Of a stretch of DNA of 64,000 nucleotides, positions 39,664-48,647 are shown one piece after another. Within the stretch, counting starts at the first letter, position 1; every line of letters begins with the position of its first letter. The notes beneath the pieces are model-generated. The model was not told where the DNA came from and ran no database searches. It worked only from the letters and a program-made list of their open reading frames with translations. The DNA lies in the NCBI GenBank assembly GCA_003279105.1, contig QCBO01000001.1, forward strand, positions 372,001-436,000, given 5' to 3'. The DNA comes from Prochlorococcus sp. AG-347-I19 (lineage in GTDB: Bacteria; Cyanobacteriota; Cyanobacteriia; PCC-6307; Cyanobiaceae). Both the position numbers and the translations under genes were made by a program.

Positions 39664-41937
39664 TTACAACTCTGCTGGATTAACATCTATTGTTAAAAAA
39701 ACATTTTTTGGAATAAGTTTCCATAATATTGATCTATCAGGTAAAGGTACCTTTGTTCCTTCAGGACCATGTATTAGTATCTGCCATCTAAATTTTTTAC
39801 CGACTTTAGCAATTAAACTTGGAGCAGGACCAATTAATTTCCAGTTCTTTTTCTCACAAAAATTGAGTAGATATTTTGCCAATTTTATTGCAATTGACTC
39901 AGTTAATTCATAATTTTCACCTGATAATTTAAGAAGGCAAATGGTGCAAAATGGAAACAAATTAGCATCTTGTCTCAATTTCGCGTTTTCATCTAAGAAT
40001 CTTTCATAATCTCTTTTCTGAAGATACGAAATTACCGGGTGGTTAGGTTTATATGTTTGAAAAATTACTTTTCCTTTTTTTTGAGCCCTGCCTGCCCTTC
40101 CAGCTAATTGCAAAAACAATTGTAATGATTTTTCTTCTGCCGAAATATCTGGGCGATGAAGCAACCCATCTGCTGCAATAACTACTGAAAGAGTAATATT
40201 GGGGATGTCAATCCCTTTAGCCAACATTTGAGTCCCCACAAGAATATCAGCATCACCTTTAGAAAACTTTGAAAGAATATCCCTATGACCATCTTTTCCT
40301 GAGGTTGTATCTCTATCAAAACGAAGTACTCTTAAGTCAGGAAATTCTTCATTTAAAAACTCTATTACCCTTTGTGTACCTATTCCAAAAGGTTTAAATG
40401 CAGTTGAATGACAATCTGGGCAACGATTGATCAATCTCGATTTATGATCACACCAATGACAGCTTAACCATTTCTTTCCTTGTGAACCGAGATGCACTGA
40501 TAAAGGAACGTCACAGTTAGGGCAATTTATTAAATATCCGCAATTTCTACAACTTAAAAACCCACTGTGGCCCCTCCTAGGGATCAAAATTATTGCCTGC
40601 TCTTTTTTTAAGCGTAGTTGAGGAAGCAATTGTAATAATTCATTGGAAAAAATTTTCATATTTCCTTTCTTAAACTCCTCCCGCATATCAATAATTCTTA
40701 TTTCAGGAATCTCATTACTGGATATCCTTTCAATCATTCTTACCAATTTAAAATTCTTTTCAAAAATACACTTTTTCCAAGTCTTCATTGATGGGGTTGC
40801 ACTCCCAAAAATTAACTTTGCAGAATTCCTTTTTACTATTTCAATAGCAATCTCTCTTGCGTCATAACAAGGCATAGGACTATCTTGTTTATAAGAAACA
40901 TCATGTTCTTCATCCATGATTATTAATCCTAGATTTTTTATTGGAAGAAAAACTGCGGACCTTGTTCCTATTACTATTAAAGGTTCATTAGCATTATTAA
41001 TTTTCTTCCAAACCACAGTTCTATGATTGGGAGAACAGTTACTATGATATTCGTAAACGACATTATTAAATCGCCGACTAAACCTATCAATAAGTTGAGG
41101 AATTAGTCCGATTTCTGGGGTTAGTATCAAACAACTTTTTTTCTTAAGATATTGATCTTCAGCAATTCTCATATAAACTTCTGTTTTACCCGAACCTGTT
41201 TCACCCCAAAGAAGTAAAACATCTCCTGGTTTCATTGTTTGAAATTCTTGAAATGCAATTTTTTGCTCATTTGTAAGATTAGGTTTTTTCGTTGCAATAT
41301 GATCATTTAAAAAGGAATTTAATTTAGTATTTATAATTTTTTTTCGTTTAGATTTAACAAGATAATTTTTACTGACCATTGAGTTAATAAGAGTATAATT
41401 AAAACCAGACTTTATTAATTCACTTTGCCAATTACCTTTTTCAGGCAAAGTATTAATTAAAAAAAATTCTTTTTTGGTTAATCCATTTTTCTTAATATCA
41501 AATTCTTTTTCAGTTTCAATCCATATTTGGTCTTTAAAACCTTTAGAAAAATTCTTATATTTACCAATCCAGCCAGGAGGAAATGCGGTTTTAAACATTT
41601 TTAAATTACTAACCATATAAAAAGAGGCTAGGGACTCTATCAATTCTCTCCAAGAGTCATCAATTATTTTTTTCTGCAAAATACTTTCAACAAACAAATA
41701 TCTTATGCTTTTTACTCCAGTAATATTTGTTTCATCATTATTGATTGTCGAAAATTTTTTTTTGGAGATCACCAACCCATTCAATAATCTCCCTCTTAGT
41801 CTCACACTAACAATATCTCCAACTTCTGCCCCAAGATTATTTCCATCTAAATAGTAAAAGCTTTCATTACTACCTATATCAAGCAAAATTTCCAATTTGT
41901 AGGAGATATTTAATAACTGATTACTTGCCGGCTTCAA
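39664..41937 (-). CDS. priA: Primosomal protein N' (PriA helicase)
   Basis: Superfamily 2 helicase that restarts stalled replication forks. Walker A GETGSGKT at 245-252, DEEH in LGLIIMDEEHD, the zinc-binding Cys clusters (CRNCGYLINCPNCD; CHWCDHKS; CPDCHS), and helicase motifs IVGTQMLAKGID-like and LQLAGRAGRA. 757 aa, normal. The start is TTG at 41937, overlapping a TGA of a small upstream frame. Converges exactly on the DUF3153 gene. Confidence 0.96.
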   Translation of the reverse strand: MKPASNQLLNISYKLEILLDIGSNESFYYLDGNNLGAEVGDIVSVRLRGRLLNGLVISKKKFSTINNDETNITGVKSIRYLFVESILQKKIIDDSWRELIESLASFYMVSNLKMFKTAFPPGWIGKYKNFSKGFKDQIWIETEKEFDIKKNGLTKKEFFLINTLPEKGNWQSELIKSGFNYTLINSMVSKNYLVKSKRKKIINTKLNSFLNDHIATKKPNLTNEQKIAFQEFQTMKPGDVLLLWGETGSGKTEVYMRIAEDQYLKKKSCLILTPEIGLIPQLIDRFSRRFNNVVYEYHSNCSPNHRTVVWKKINNANEPLIVIGTRSAVFLPIKNLGLIIMDEEHDVSYKQDSPMPCYDAREIAIEIVKRNSAKLIFGSATPSMKTWKKCIFEKNFKLVRMIERISSNEIPEIRIIDMREEFKKGNMKIFSNELLQLLPQLRLKKEQAIILIPRRGHSGFLSCRNCGYLINCPNCDVPLSVHLGSQGKKWLSCHWCDHKSRLINRCPDCHSTAFKPFGIGTQRVIEFLNEEFPDLRVLRFDRDTTSGKDGHRDILSKFSKGDADILVGTQMLAKGIDIPNITLSVVIAADGLLHRPDISAEEKSLQLFLQLAGRAGRAQKKGKVIFQTYKPNHPVISYLQKRDYERFLDENAKLRQDANLFPFCTICLLKLSGENYELTESIAIKLAKYLLNFCEKKNWKLIGPAPSLIAKVGKKFRWQILIHGPEGTKVPLPDRSILWKLIPKNVFLTIDVNPAEL

Positions 41938-42107
41938 AACTTTTTCTTAGTATTGGATTGTTGAACATTCCACAAAGTGTTTTTTGCACATTGTAAGTAT
42001 CCTGCTCTTAAGGGAGACATGAAGCTTTGATCATTGACTGAAAATTCAAAAAATGATCTGCCTGTCTGAGAAATCCCAAGACTTTTTACTTTAGGTAATC
42101 TATAGCA
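41934..42107 (-). other. Candidate small open frame in front of priA, start unclear
   Basis: A minus-strand frame runs 57 codons from after a TAG (42108-42110) to a TGA at 41934-41936 that overlaps the priA TTG in the pattern TTGA. The translation has protein-like composition (GISQTGRSFFEFSV; SPLRAGYLQCAKNTLWNVQQ) and is less AT-rich than other gaps. No ATG, GTG or TTG precedes residue 30, where an ATG would give 28 residues; ATT at residue 12 is an alternative. It may be a lineage-specific small gene or a remnant. The rest of the gap up to sigA (42108-42261) is AT-rich promoter DNA. Confidence 0.4.
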
Positions 42108-42247
42108 CTATTTAAATTTTTCAACAATTTAGAAAACTTTTTCTTTTTCTCATTTTGTAAAAAAGTTTTTTAAACATTAAGGGGAATTTTACTACTAAAT
42201 GTTCAAATTAGCCCTAAATAAAATTTTATCTAGTTAAATTCACCGTA

Positions 42248-42255
42248 GAAAGGAG
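42248..42255 (+). promoter_or_regulatory. Ribosome binding site of sigA
   Basis: AGAAAGGAG ends six bases before the ATG at 42262. It is one of the strongest Shine-Dalgarno matches in the window, consistent with efficient translation of the principal sigma factor and confirming this start. Confidence 0.65.
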
Positions 42256-42261
42256 TCAATT

Positions 42262-43443
42262 ATGTGTCCAGTCGCAGCAGAATCAAAGCATTCCAAGCCT
42301 AGTTCAAAAAAAAAGATCAATAAAAAAATTAATGCAAACATAGGAACAGTAGTTGAAGAAGATATCAATAAAAATGTTCAAAGTTTAGACAAATCGTCTG
42401 ATTTAAACGAAGCCAGTATTGAGAATTCTAATGAATTTAGTGATTCAGAACAAGAAGATAAAGGCCTTGGGAATATAAAGCTTGGCCCAAAAGGTATCTA
42501 TACTGAAGATTCAATAAGAGTTTATCTCCAAGAAATTGGAAGAATTAGACTTTTAAGACCAGATGAAGAAATTGAACTTGCAAGAAAAATTGCTGACTTA
42601 CTCCAATTAGAAGAACTAGCAACTCAATATGAGTCAGAGAAAGGGCATTTCCCATCAGTTAGAGAATGGGCCGAGTTAATAGATATGCCTCTTCCTAAAT
42701 TCAGAAGAAGACTTCTCTTAGGGAGGAGAGCTAAAGAAAAAATGGTTCAATCAAATTTAAGATTAGTTGTTTCCATTGCAAAAAAATATATGAATAGAGG
42801 TTTATCATTTCAAGACTTAATTCAAGAGGGAAGTTTAGGTCTAATTAGGGCCGCGGAAAAATTTGACCATGAAAAAGGTTATAAATTCTCTACATACGCA
42901 ACTTGGTGGATTCGCCAAGCTATTACAAGAGCAATTGCGGATCAAAGTAGAACTATTAGATTGCCAGTTCACTTATACGAGACAATATCTAGAATTAAAA
43001 AAACCACAAAAGTTCTTAGTCAAGAATTTGGAAGGAAACCTAGTGAAGAAGAAATCGCTGAAAGTATGGAAATGACAATTGAGAAATTAAGATTTATAGC
43101 TAAAAGTGCTCAACTTCCTATTTCTTTAGAAACTCCAATAGGTAAAGAAGAAGACTCAAGACTAGGAGACTTTATAGAGGCTGATATAGAAAATCCAGAG
43201 CAAGATGTTTCCAAAACTTTATTAAGAGAAGATTTAGAAGGAGTATTAGCCACTCTAAGTCCAAGAGAAAGAGATGTTCTCAGATTGAGATATGGGATTG
43301 ATGATGGAAGAATGAAAACTCTTGAAGAAATTGGCCAGATTTTTGATGTTACGAGAGAAAGAATTAGACAAATAGAGGCAAAAGCCCTAAGAAAACTTAG
43401 ACATCCAAATCGAAATGGGGTTTTAAAAGAATATATAAAATAA
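42262..43443 (+). CDS. sigA: Principal RNA polymerase sigma factor SigA (RpoD type)
   Basis: Group 1-like sigma-70. A low-complexity, Lys/Asn/Glu-rich N-terminus of about 75 residues is followed by region 1.2 ([13 protein letters not shown]), region 2 ([47 protein letters not shown]), region 3 and region 4 ([33 protein letters not shown]). The ending LKEYIK matches cyanobacterial SigA. 393 aa. A long AT-rich leader and strong ribosome site precede it. Confidence 0.92.
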   Translation: MCPVAAESKHSKPSSKKKINKKINANIGTVVEEDINKNVQSLDKSSDLNEASIENSNEFSDSEQEDKGLGNIKLGPKGIYTEDSIRVYLQEIGRIRLLRPDEEIELARKIADLLQLEELATQYESEKGHFPSVREWAELIDMPLPKFRRRLLLGRRAKEKMVQSNLRLVVSIAKKYMNRGLSFQDLIQEGSLGLIRAAEKFDHEKGYKFSTYATWWIRQAITRAIADQSRTIRLPVHLYETISRIKKTTKVLSQEFGRKPSEEEIAESMEMTIEKLRFIAKSAQLPISLETPIGKEEDSRLGDFIEADIENPEQDVSKTLLREDLEGVLATLSPRERDVLRLRYGIDDGRMKTLEEIGQIFDVTRERIRQIEAKALRKLRHPNRNGVLKEYIK

Positions 43444-43539
43444 AAAAAGTTAAGTATAATTTTCAGCTTTAGAAACTTGCAAAAGAATAGCTTAAAATAA
43501 ATTCGACTTTATTTTAATTCAAACTCAAAATAATATTTA

Positions 43540-44490
43540 ATGACTAATTTTAAGCTGAAAATAGCTAGTAGAAGAAGCAAACTAGCAATGGTTCAAACTT
43601 TATGGGTTAAAGATCAACTAGAAAAAAATATTCCCAATTTAGAGGTATCTATTGAAGCCATGGCAACTCAAGGAGATAAAATTCTTGATGTTGCCTTAGC
43701 AAAAATAGGAGATAAAGGCTTGTTTACAAAAGAACTTGAAGCACAAATGCTTGTTGGCCAGGCAGACATAGCAGTACATTCTCTAAAAGATTTACCAACG
43801 AATTTACCTAGCGGTCTTAAATTAGGTTGTATAACAAAAAGAGAAGACCCTGCTGATGCTTTAGTAGTAAACAAAAAAAATGAATGTTATAAATTAGAAA
43901 CTTTACCCGCGGGTTCAATTATTGGGACAAGCTCTCTAAGAAGACTTGCACAATTAAGAAATAAGTATCCACATCTTGAATTTAAAGATATCAGGGGAAA
44001 TGTTATTACGAGAATAGAAAAATTAGATGCTGGTGAGTTCGATTGCATAATACTGGCTGCTGCTGGGTTAAAGAGATTGGGTTTTGAATCAAGAATTCAT
44101 CAGATTATTCCAAATGAGATTTCCCTTCATGCTGTTGGTCAAGGAGCACTAGGTATTGAATGTAAATCTGATGATAAAAAGGTTTTAGAAATTATAAATG
44201 TCTTGAAAGATCAACCTACTAGTCAAAGATGTCTAGCGGAAAGAGCTTTTCTAAGAGAGCTTGAAGGGGGATGCCAAGTGCCAATAGGTGTGAATAGTAA
44301 AATTCAAGATGAACAACTTTGCCTTACTGGTATGGTTGCATCTCTCGATGGAGAAAGGCTTATTAAAGATCAATATATTGGCAATATTAATGATCCCGAA
44401 GAAGTAGGCAAAGAACTAGCTAAATTACTAAAGCAACAAGGTGCCGAAGAAATACTGAGCGAAATATTTGAAAAATTTAGAGAAAAATAA
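43540..44490 (+). CDS. hemC: Porphobilinogen deaminase (hydroxymethylbilane synthase)
   Basis: Joins four porphobilinogens in tetrapyrrole synthesis. Cofactor-bearing Cys245 is in [10 protein letters not shown], with the catalytic loop Asp in HSLKDLPT and basic GTSSLRR, RGNVITR motifs. 316 aa. Follows sigA by 96 bases on the same strand. hemL and hemH for the same pathway are also in this window but not in one operon. Confidence 0.97.
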   Translation: MTNFKLKIASRRSKLAMVQTLWVKDQLEKNIPNLEVSIEAMATQGDKILDVALAKIGDKGLFTKELEAQMLVGQADIAVHSLKDLPTNLPSGLKLGCITKREDPADALVVNKKNECYKLETLPAGSIIGTSSLRRLAQLRNKYPHLEFKDIRGNVITRIEKLDAGEFDCIILAAAGLKRLGFESRIHQIIPNEISLHAVGQGALGIECKSDDKKVLEIINVLKDQPTSQRCLAERAFLRELEGGCQVPIGVNSKIQDEQLCLTGMVASLDGERLIKDQYIGNINDPEEVGKELAKLLKQQGAEEILSEIFEKFREK

Positions 44491-44510
44491 AATTAGTTAA
44501 TTTACTAATT
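44491..44510. terminator. Convergent hairpin between hemC and the intact pyrophosphatase gene
   Basis: AATTAGT (44491-44497) pairs with ACTAATT (44504-44510) around a six-base loop, directly after the hemC stop. On the minus strand it is followed by TTTATTTTT, a reasonable T-run for the pyrophosphatase gene, whose stop is inside the stem. Weak because the stem is nearly all A-T. Confidence 0.4.
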
Positions 44511-45084
44511 TTGGATCAATTTCTTTTTTATATCTATCTTCACAATCTTTAATTACTTCAACAGCTTCTTCTATCCCAAAAAAACCATTAACAGTACATG
44601 TTCCTGGTTTTTTTAGATCTTTGTAGTGTTCCCAATAATACGTCGTTTCTTTTAGCCAATGCTCTCCAAGGTCTTTAAAACTTGAAATATGATCCATCCT
44701 TTTATCATCTGCCAGAACTGCTATCACCTTATCATCGACCTCTCCCCCATCATCAAATTTCATCACCCCAACAATCCTAGCCTCGACAATAGATCCAGGA
44801 ATCAATGGCTCAGTTACTCCAACAATTTCTACATCAAGTGGATCTCCATCTTCATCCCAAGTCCTTGGTATACATCCATAGGCAAATGGATAAGCAAGTG
44901 AAGAATAACCCACCCTATCAAGTTTAAGGTGGCCCGTTTCTGTAATTAATTCATATTTATTTATAGTATTAGAATTCAATTCAACAATAGCGTTAACTAT
45001 TGAATTTGAGCTATCAGTGAAAGCATTTAGTATATGTAATAAATTTGGTGTAACCCTACTTGGGGGTTGATTTAGATTTGCCAT
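44497..45084 (-). CDS. ppa: Inorganic pyrophosphatase, intact active site
   Basis: Hydrolyses pyrophosphate to phosphate. Family I signature DEDGDPLD is complete, with INKYELITETGHLKLDR supplying the Lys/Glu/Arg set, YPFAYGCIPRTW, the DDKVIAVLADD metal loop and the phosphate-binding Tyr/Lys in EHYKDLKK. This contrasts with the altered homologue at 29.2 kb. ATG at 45084 is preferred to the adjacent TTG at 45087. The family branch resembles eukaryote/plastid-like enzymes more than the usual cyanobacterial Ppa, by eye only. Confidence 0.93.
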   Translation of the reverse strand: MANLNQPPSRVTPNLLHILNAFTDSSNSIVNAIVELNSNTINKYELITETGHLKLDRVGYSSLAYPFAYGCIPRTWDEDGDPLDVEIVGVTEPLIPGSIVEARIVGVMKFDDGGEVDDKVIAVLADDKRMDHISSFKDLGEHWLKETTYYWEHYKDLKKPGTCTVNGFFGIEEAVEVIKDCEDRYKKEIDPKLVN

Positions 45085-45111
45085 CAAGAAATTATTTTTG
45101 TTTATCTTACA

Positions 45112-45120
45112 TCCTCACAC
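45112..45120 (-). promoter_or_regulatory. Leader segment complementary to the Yfr1 small-RNA core (speculative)
   Basis: On the minus strand, 28-36 bases upstream of the pyrophosphatase ATG, the sequence GTGTGAGGA is complementary to TCCTCACAC, nine bases of the conserved unpaired Yfr1 motif ACUCCUCACAC of picocyanobacteria. The Yfr1 gene itself is not in the window. A nine-base match can be chance. Confidence 0.2.
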
Positions 45121-45147
45121 CTAACCAAATTCTTTAAAAGTAATGTT

Positions 45148-46653
45148 TCAGCAAAAATCATTTACTTTAGAACTTAAATGATTTATAAAATAGCTTGGCG
45201 ATAGTTCTTCATTAGTTACATCTCTTACCAACTCCATACAATTTACTGATCTGCCATGTTTATGTATATTATTTTTTAACCAAAAGATGATCTTTTGATA
45301 TTCACCATTATCAATTAAGTTGTCAATCAAACCTATATCTCTTTCCATTTGATTTGAAATTTGTGCACTTATAACATGTCCTAACAAATATGAGGGGAAA
45401 TATCCAAACGCCCCTTCACTCCAATGAACATCTTGAAGACAACCTTCTGAATCATTAGATGGTTTAATTCCTAATAGTTCATCATATCTTTTATTCCATT
45501 CAGTTGGAATATCTTCAGCAGGTAACCCTCTTTCAATTAAATCTATTTCAAGTTCCGTTCTTATTAATATGTGTAAGCCATAAGTCAATTCATCCGCTTC
45601 AACCCTATTCAATCCTGCTTCCAAATGATTAATAGATTTCCAGAGTTCTAAATAATTATTAAGAGAACATCCAGCCGAAACAAATTTTTCAAAAAATCTT
45701 TTTGAAAAGGATTTGGATTTAACTATTCTATTTTCCCAAAATAAAGATTGACTTTCATGAATACCCATAGAAGTTGCTTGACCTAAAGGCCAAGCAAACC
45801 ATTGATGACTTTGAGATGGCAAACCCTGCTCATAAATAGAATGCCCCCACTCATGCGCAGTTGCTAAAAAACTTGATAATGGTTCACCTTCAACAATTCT
45901 TGTAGTGATCCTAAAATCATTAGGTCCTAATGTAATCGAGAAAGGATGGGGAGATTGTCCAACAACAACGAGATCTCTATCTCTTCCAAACTCGTCAAGT
46001 AATTTAGAACATAATTTTTTTTGAGATTCTGGACTTAAATTCCAATGATTTTTTTGGGACTTGTTAATTGCTCTAATCAAGCCCGGAATGGTTTCTTTCA
46101 ATGGTTGAAAAATTTTATTCAACCATTTCAAATTTAATTCAGGCTCAAAGGGTTGGGCTAATGTCTCCCAAGGTGAACCTTGAATAGATATTTGTTTTGC
46201 CTCTTCAATCCGCAATTTGACTAATTCCTCAAAGAAAGGTAAAAAAATTTTAAAATCTGATTTTTCCCTAGCTTCTTGCCAGCTTTCATATCCTTTAGAT
46301 TTTGCCTTTGCTAGAGACTCAACTAATTTGGGATCTAAATTTCTTTCTCTATTAAATTCCTTTAATAAAAGACTAATATTTCTCTCTTTATCTTTTATGA
46401 AAAGTTGATTATCGGAATTTCGTTCAATATCTGTTAGTTCATTTTTAGCAGATTGTATTAAATTAGAAAATTCTTCGGAAGAATTTCTTTCATGCAATAC
46501 TTTTGCAATATAAGTAAGTTGTTCAGACCTCCAAGAAGCACCTTTCTTTGGCATTCCAGTATTCTGATCCCAATAAAGTGTATTTTGGATTGAACCTAAT
46601 ATTTGTGTTTCTTTAAGGTAAGCACCCAGTTTATTCCAATGAGTTTCAGCCAA
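45148..46653 (-). CDS. M32-family metallocarboxypeptidase (carboxypeptidase Taq type)
   Basis: Zinc carboxypeptidase that trims C-terminal residues of peptides. The active-site HEWGH is at residues 267-271, with the upstream family motif SPHPFS and ITTRIVEG, and DELTYGLHILIRTELE carrying the third ligand. 501 aa is the usual length. TTG at 46653 is the start, with no ATG available near the N-terminal WNKLGAYLKE. Confidence 0.94.
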   Translation of the reverse strand: MAETHWNKLGAYLKETQILGSIQNTLYWDQNTGMPKKGASWRSEQLTYIAKVLHERNSSEEFSNLIQSAKNELTDIERNSDNQLFIKDKERNISLLLKEFNRERNLDPKLVESLAKAKSKGYESWQEAREKSDFKIFLPFFEELVKLRIEEAKQISIQGSPWETLAQPFEPELNLKWLNKIFQPLKETIPGLIRAINKSQKNHWNLSPESQKKLCSKLLDEFGRDRDLVVVGQSPHPFSITLGPNDFRITTRIVEGEPLSSFLATAHEWGHSIYEQGLPSQSHQWFAWPLGQATSMGIHESQSLFWENRIVKSKSFSKRFFEKFVSAGCSLNNYLELWKSINHLEAGLNRVEADELTYGLHILIRTELEIDLIERGLPAEDIPTEWNKRYDELLGIKPSNDSEGCLQDVHWSEGAFGYFPSYLLGHVISAQISNQMERDIGLIDNLIDNGEYQKIIFWLKNNIHKHGRSVNCMELVRDVTNEELSPSYFINHLSSKVNDFC

Positions 46654-46762
46654 AGATTTAAATGGAAATTGAATTTTATTTTAAGATAAAAATTTTAATG
46701 TCTGCAGTAAACAATACATCTTTGTCCATAATAGGATATTAATCAATTAAGTTTTAACTTAT

Positions 46763-47218
46763 ATGGAACAAATATTTTCAAAATTAAAATTCATAACCCA
46801 TGGCGAGGGTTTTATTGATATCACATATGATTTAAATTTATGTATTGAAAAAAATAATTTTCATTCCGGAATTTTAAATTTAACATCACTTCATACAAGT
46901 TGTAGTTTAACTATTAATGAGAACGCAGATCCAAATGTGCTAAGGGACCTAAAAAAGTATATGCAATCGATAGTTCCCTATGATTCCTATTTAACCTTAT
47001 CAAAAGATAGAGAAGAAATATCCTATAAACATTATCAAGAGGGCGCTGACGATATGCCAGCACATATTAAAACATCCCTAACAAACACTTGCTTATCTTT
47101 GAGTTTTCAAGAAGGGGAAATTATGCTTGGCACATGGCAAGCAGTTTATTTGTGGGAACATCGATTTGATCAAAAGGAAAGAATCATAAATGTACATATA
47201 ATTGGTAAGAGAAAGTGA
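46763..47218 (+). CDS. YjbQ/UPF0047 family protein
   Basis: 151 residues: SGILNLTSLHTSCSLTINENADPNVL, then HIKTSLTNTCLSL and GTWQAVYLWEHR are the recognisable UPF0047 blocks, including conserved His residues of a trimer active site. Members have been linked to a minor thiamine-phosphate synthase activity, but the physiological role is uncertain. Followed 36 bases later by phhB. Confidence 0.92.
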   Translation: MEQIFSKLKFITHGEGFIDITYDLNLCIEKNNFHSGILNLTSLHTSCSLTINENADPNVLRDLKKYMQSIVPYDSYLTLSKDREEISYKHYQEGADDMPAHIKTSLTNTCLSLSFQEGEIMLGTWQAVYLWEHRFDQKERIINVHIIGKRK

Positions 47219-47254
47219 GATATTTATAATGTAATAAGTCAGATTATTTGTTTA

Positions 47255-47545
47255 ATGAAACCCTACATTTTGCAAGATGAAGAATTGAATGAATTAGTTG
47301 TCAAAATACCTGGCTGGGAAATTAAATCTAAACAAATCCAAAGAGAATTTAACTTCGCTAATTTTATCGAAGCCTTTGCTTTCATGACTAAGGTTGCTTT
47401 AATCTGTGAAAAATATAATCATCATCCTAACTGGGAGAATGTTTATGCAAAAGTAATAATTAAATTAAATACACATGATCTTGGAGGTATTACAAATCTG
47501 GATCAAACATTAGCTTCGGAAATTAACAAAATTTTCGATCAATAA
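47255..47545 (+). CDS. phhB: Pterin-4a-carbinolamine dehydratase
   Basis: 96 residues with the family motif YNHHPNW near 57-63 and LNTHDLGGIT near 75-84, carrying the histidines that dehydrate 4a-hydroxytetrahydropterin. No aromatic amino acid hydroxylase is seen in the window, so it may act on another pterin process or have a second role, as often discussed for cyanobacteria. folE, the pterin entry enzyme, is at 5.6 kb. Confidence 0.92.
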   Translation: MKPYILQDEELNELVVKIPGWEIKSKQIQREFNFANFIEAFAFMTKVALICEKYNHHPNWENVYAKVIIKLNTHDLGGITNLDQTLASEINKIFDQ

Positions 47546-47574
47546 AAATATAAACTTATTTTCAACTAGTCAAA

Positions 47575-48621
47575 ATGTCTAAAAATTTATTGCCAGTAAC
47601 TATAATTAGTGGATTTTTAGGTTCTGGTAAAACAACACTTCTGAATCATATTTTAAAAAATCAAGTTGGTATTAAAACAGCTGTTTTAGTCAACGAATTT
47701 GGAGAGATCGGAATAGATAATGACTTAATAATAGAAGGCTCAGAAGATATGATCGAATTAAATAATGGATGTATATGTTGCTCTATTAATGGCGAATTAT
47801 TAAATACCGTATCCAAAGTTTTAGAAAGAGCTGAAAAATTAGACTATTTGATTGTTGAAACAACTGGATTAGCAGATCCATTACCAGTAGCCATGACTTT
47901 TGCGGCTGGTGATCTTAGAGAAAAAGTAAGATTAGATTCGATAATCACTGTCATTGATGGAGAAAATTTTGATTTTGAAATTAATAATACAAGTATCGCC
48001 TATTCTCAAATTTTATACGGAGATATCCTTCTTCTAAATAAATCTGATTTAGTAAATGAAAAACAATTAATGAAAATAGAGGAGTTTATAAAAAAAATAA
48101 AGAAAGAACCAAGGATTTTGAGATCAACTAATAGTGAAGTTGCATTACATACAATAATGAGCGTTGGTCTATTTGAGACAGATACTTTTGAATTCGAGAA
48201 AAACAAAAAAAATGTAGAACAAAATTTAAACGATCACTCTCCTCATTCCCACGATCACTCTTCTCATTCCCACGATCACTCTTCTCATTCCCACGATCAC
48301 TCTTCTCATTCCCACGATTTGATCAATAATATCGAGGGGTTTACCTCAGTTTCTTATGAGACATTTGAACCATTTTCCTTAAGGAAGTTTCAATATTTCT
48401 TAGATAATCAAATCTCGCAAAATGTATTTAGAGCAAAAGGAATATTATGGTTTATGGAAAGTGAAAGAAAACACATTTTTCACCTATCTGGAAAGCGGTT
48501 TTCTCTAGATGATGAGGAATGGACAAAAGAAAAATCTAACAAGATAGTATTAATTGGGAAAAACTTAGATCACCAAACTATTAAAAATCAACTTTCATCA
48601 TGTAGATTTAATTCAGATTAG
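47575..48621 (+). CDS. CobW/COG0523-family metal-chaperone GTPase with His-rich repeat
   Basis: G3E P-loop GTPase: GFLGSGKTT at residues 13-21, the metal-binding CxCC motif in NGCICCSING near 66-75, VETTGLADP and LLNKSDL. A His/Ser-rich stretch (HDHSSHSHDHSS and so on) at about 220-247 separates the GTPase from the C-terminal CobW domain (FRAKGILWF). The His segment is encoded by four 21-base repeats. Such stretches buffer or deliver Zn2+, Co2+ or Ni2+; which metal is uncertain. 348 aa. Confidence 0.9.
   Translation: MSKNLLPVTIISGFLGSGKTTLLNHILKNQVGIKTAVLVNEFGEIGIDNDLIIEGSEDMIELNNGCICCSINGELLNTVSKVLERAEKLDYLIVETTGLADPLPVAMTFAAGDLREKVRLDSIITVIDGENFDFEINNTSIAYSQILYGDILLLNKSDLVNEKQLMKIEEFIKKIKKEPRILRSTNSEVALHTIMSVGLFETDTFEFEKNKKNVEQNLNDHSPHSHDHSSHSHDHSSHSHDHSSHSHDLINNIEGFTSVSYETFEPFSLRKFQYFLDNQISQNVFRAKGILWFMESERKHIFHLSGKRFSLDDEEWTKEKSNKIVLIGKNLDHQTIKNQLSSCRFNSD
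48231..48314 (+). repeat. Four tandem 21-base repeats encoding His-Ser-Asp units
   Basis: Units at 48231-48251, 48252-48272, 48273-48293 and 48294-48314. Copies two to four are identical; copy one differs by one base. Each encodes a DHSSHSH heptapeptide in the metal-binding loop of the CobW protein. Near-identity suggests recent expansion by slippage or unequal exchange. Confidence 0.9.
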
Positions 48622-48647
48622 AGTTCATATTAGGATTTAATTATTTT

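Noticed and set aside
45107-45112. ATGTAA start-stop element in the pyrophosphatase leader
   Set aside because: A start directly followed by a stop can regulate translation, but the preceding GAGG is too close to the ATG and the motif is short enough to be chance.
48231-48314. Regular 21-base repeats as a possible CRISPR array
   Set aside because: No spacers separate the units, and they are in frame inside a CobW gene and encode a His-rich loop.
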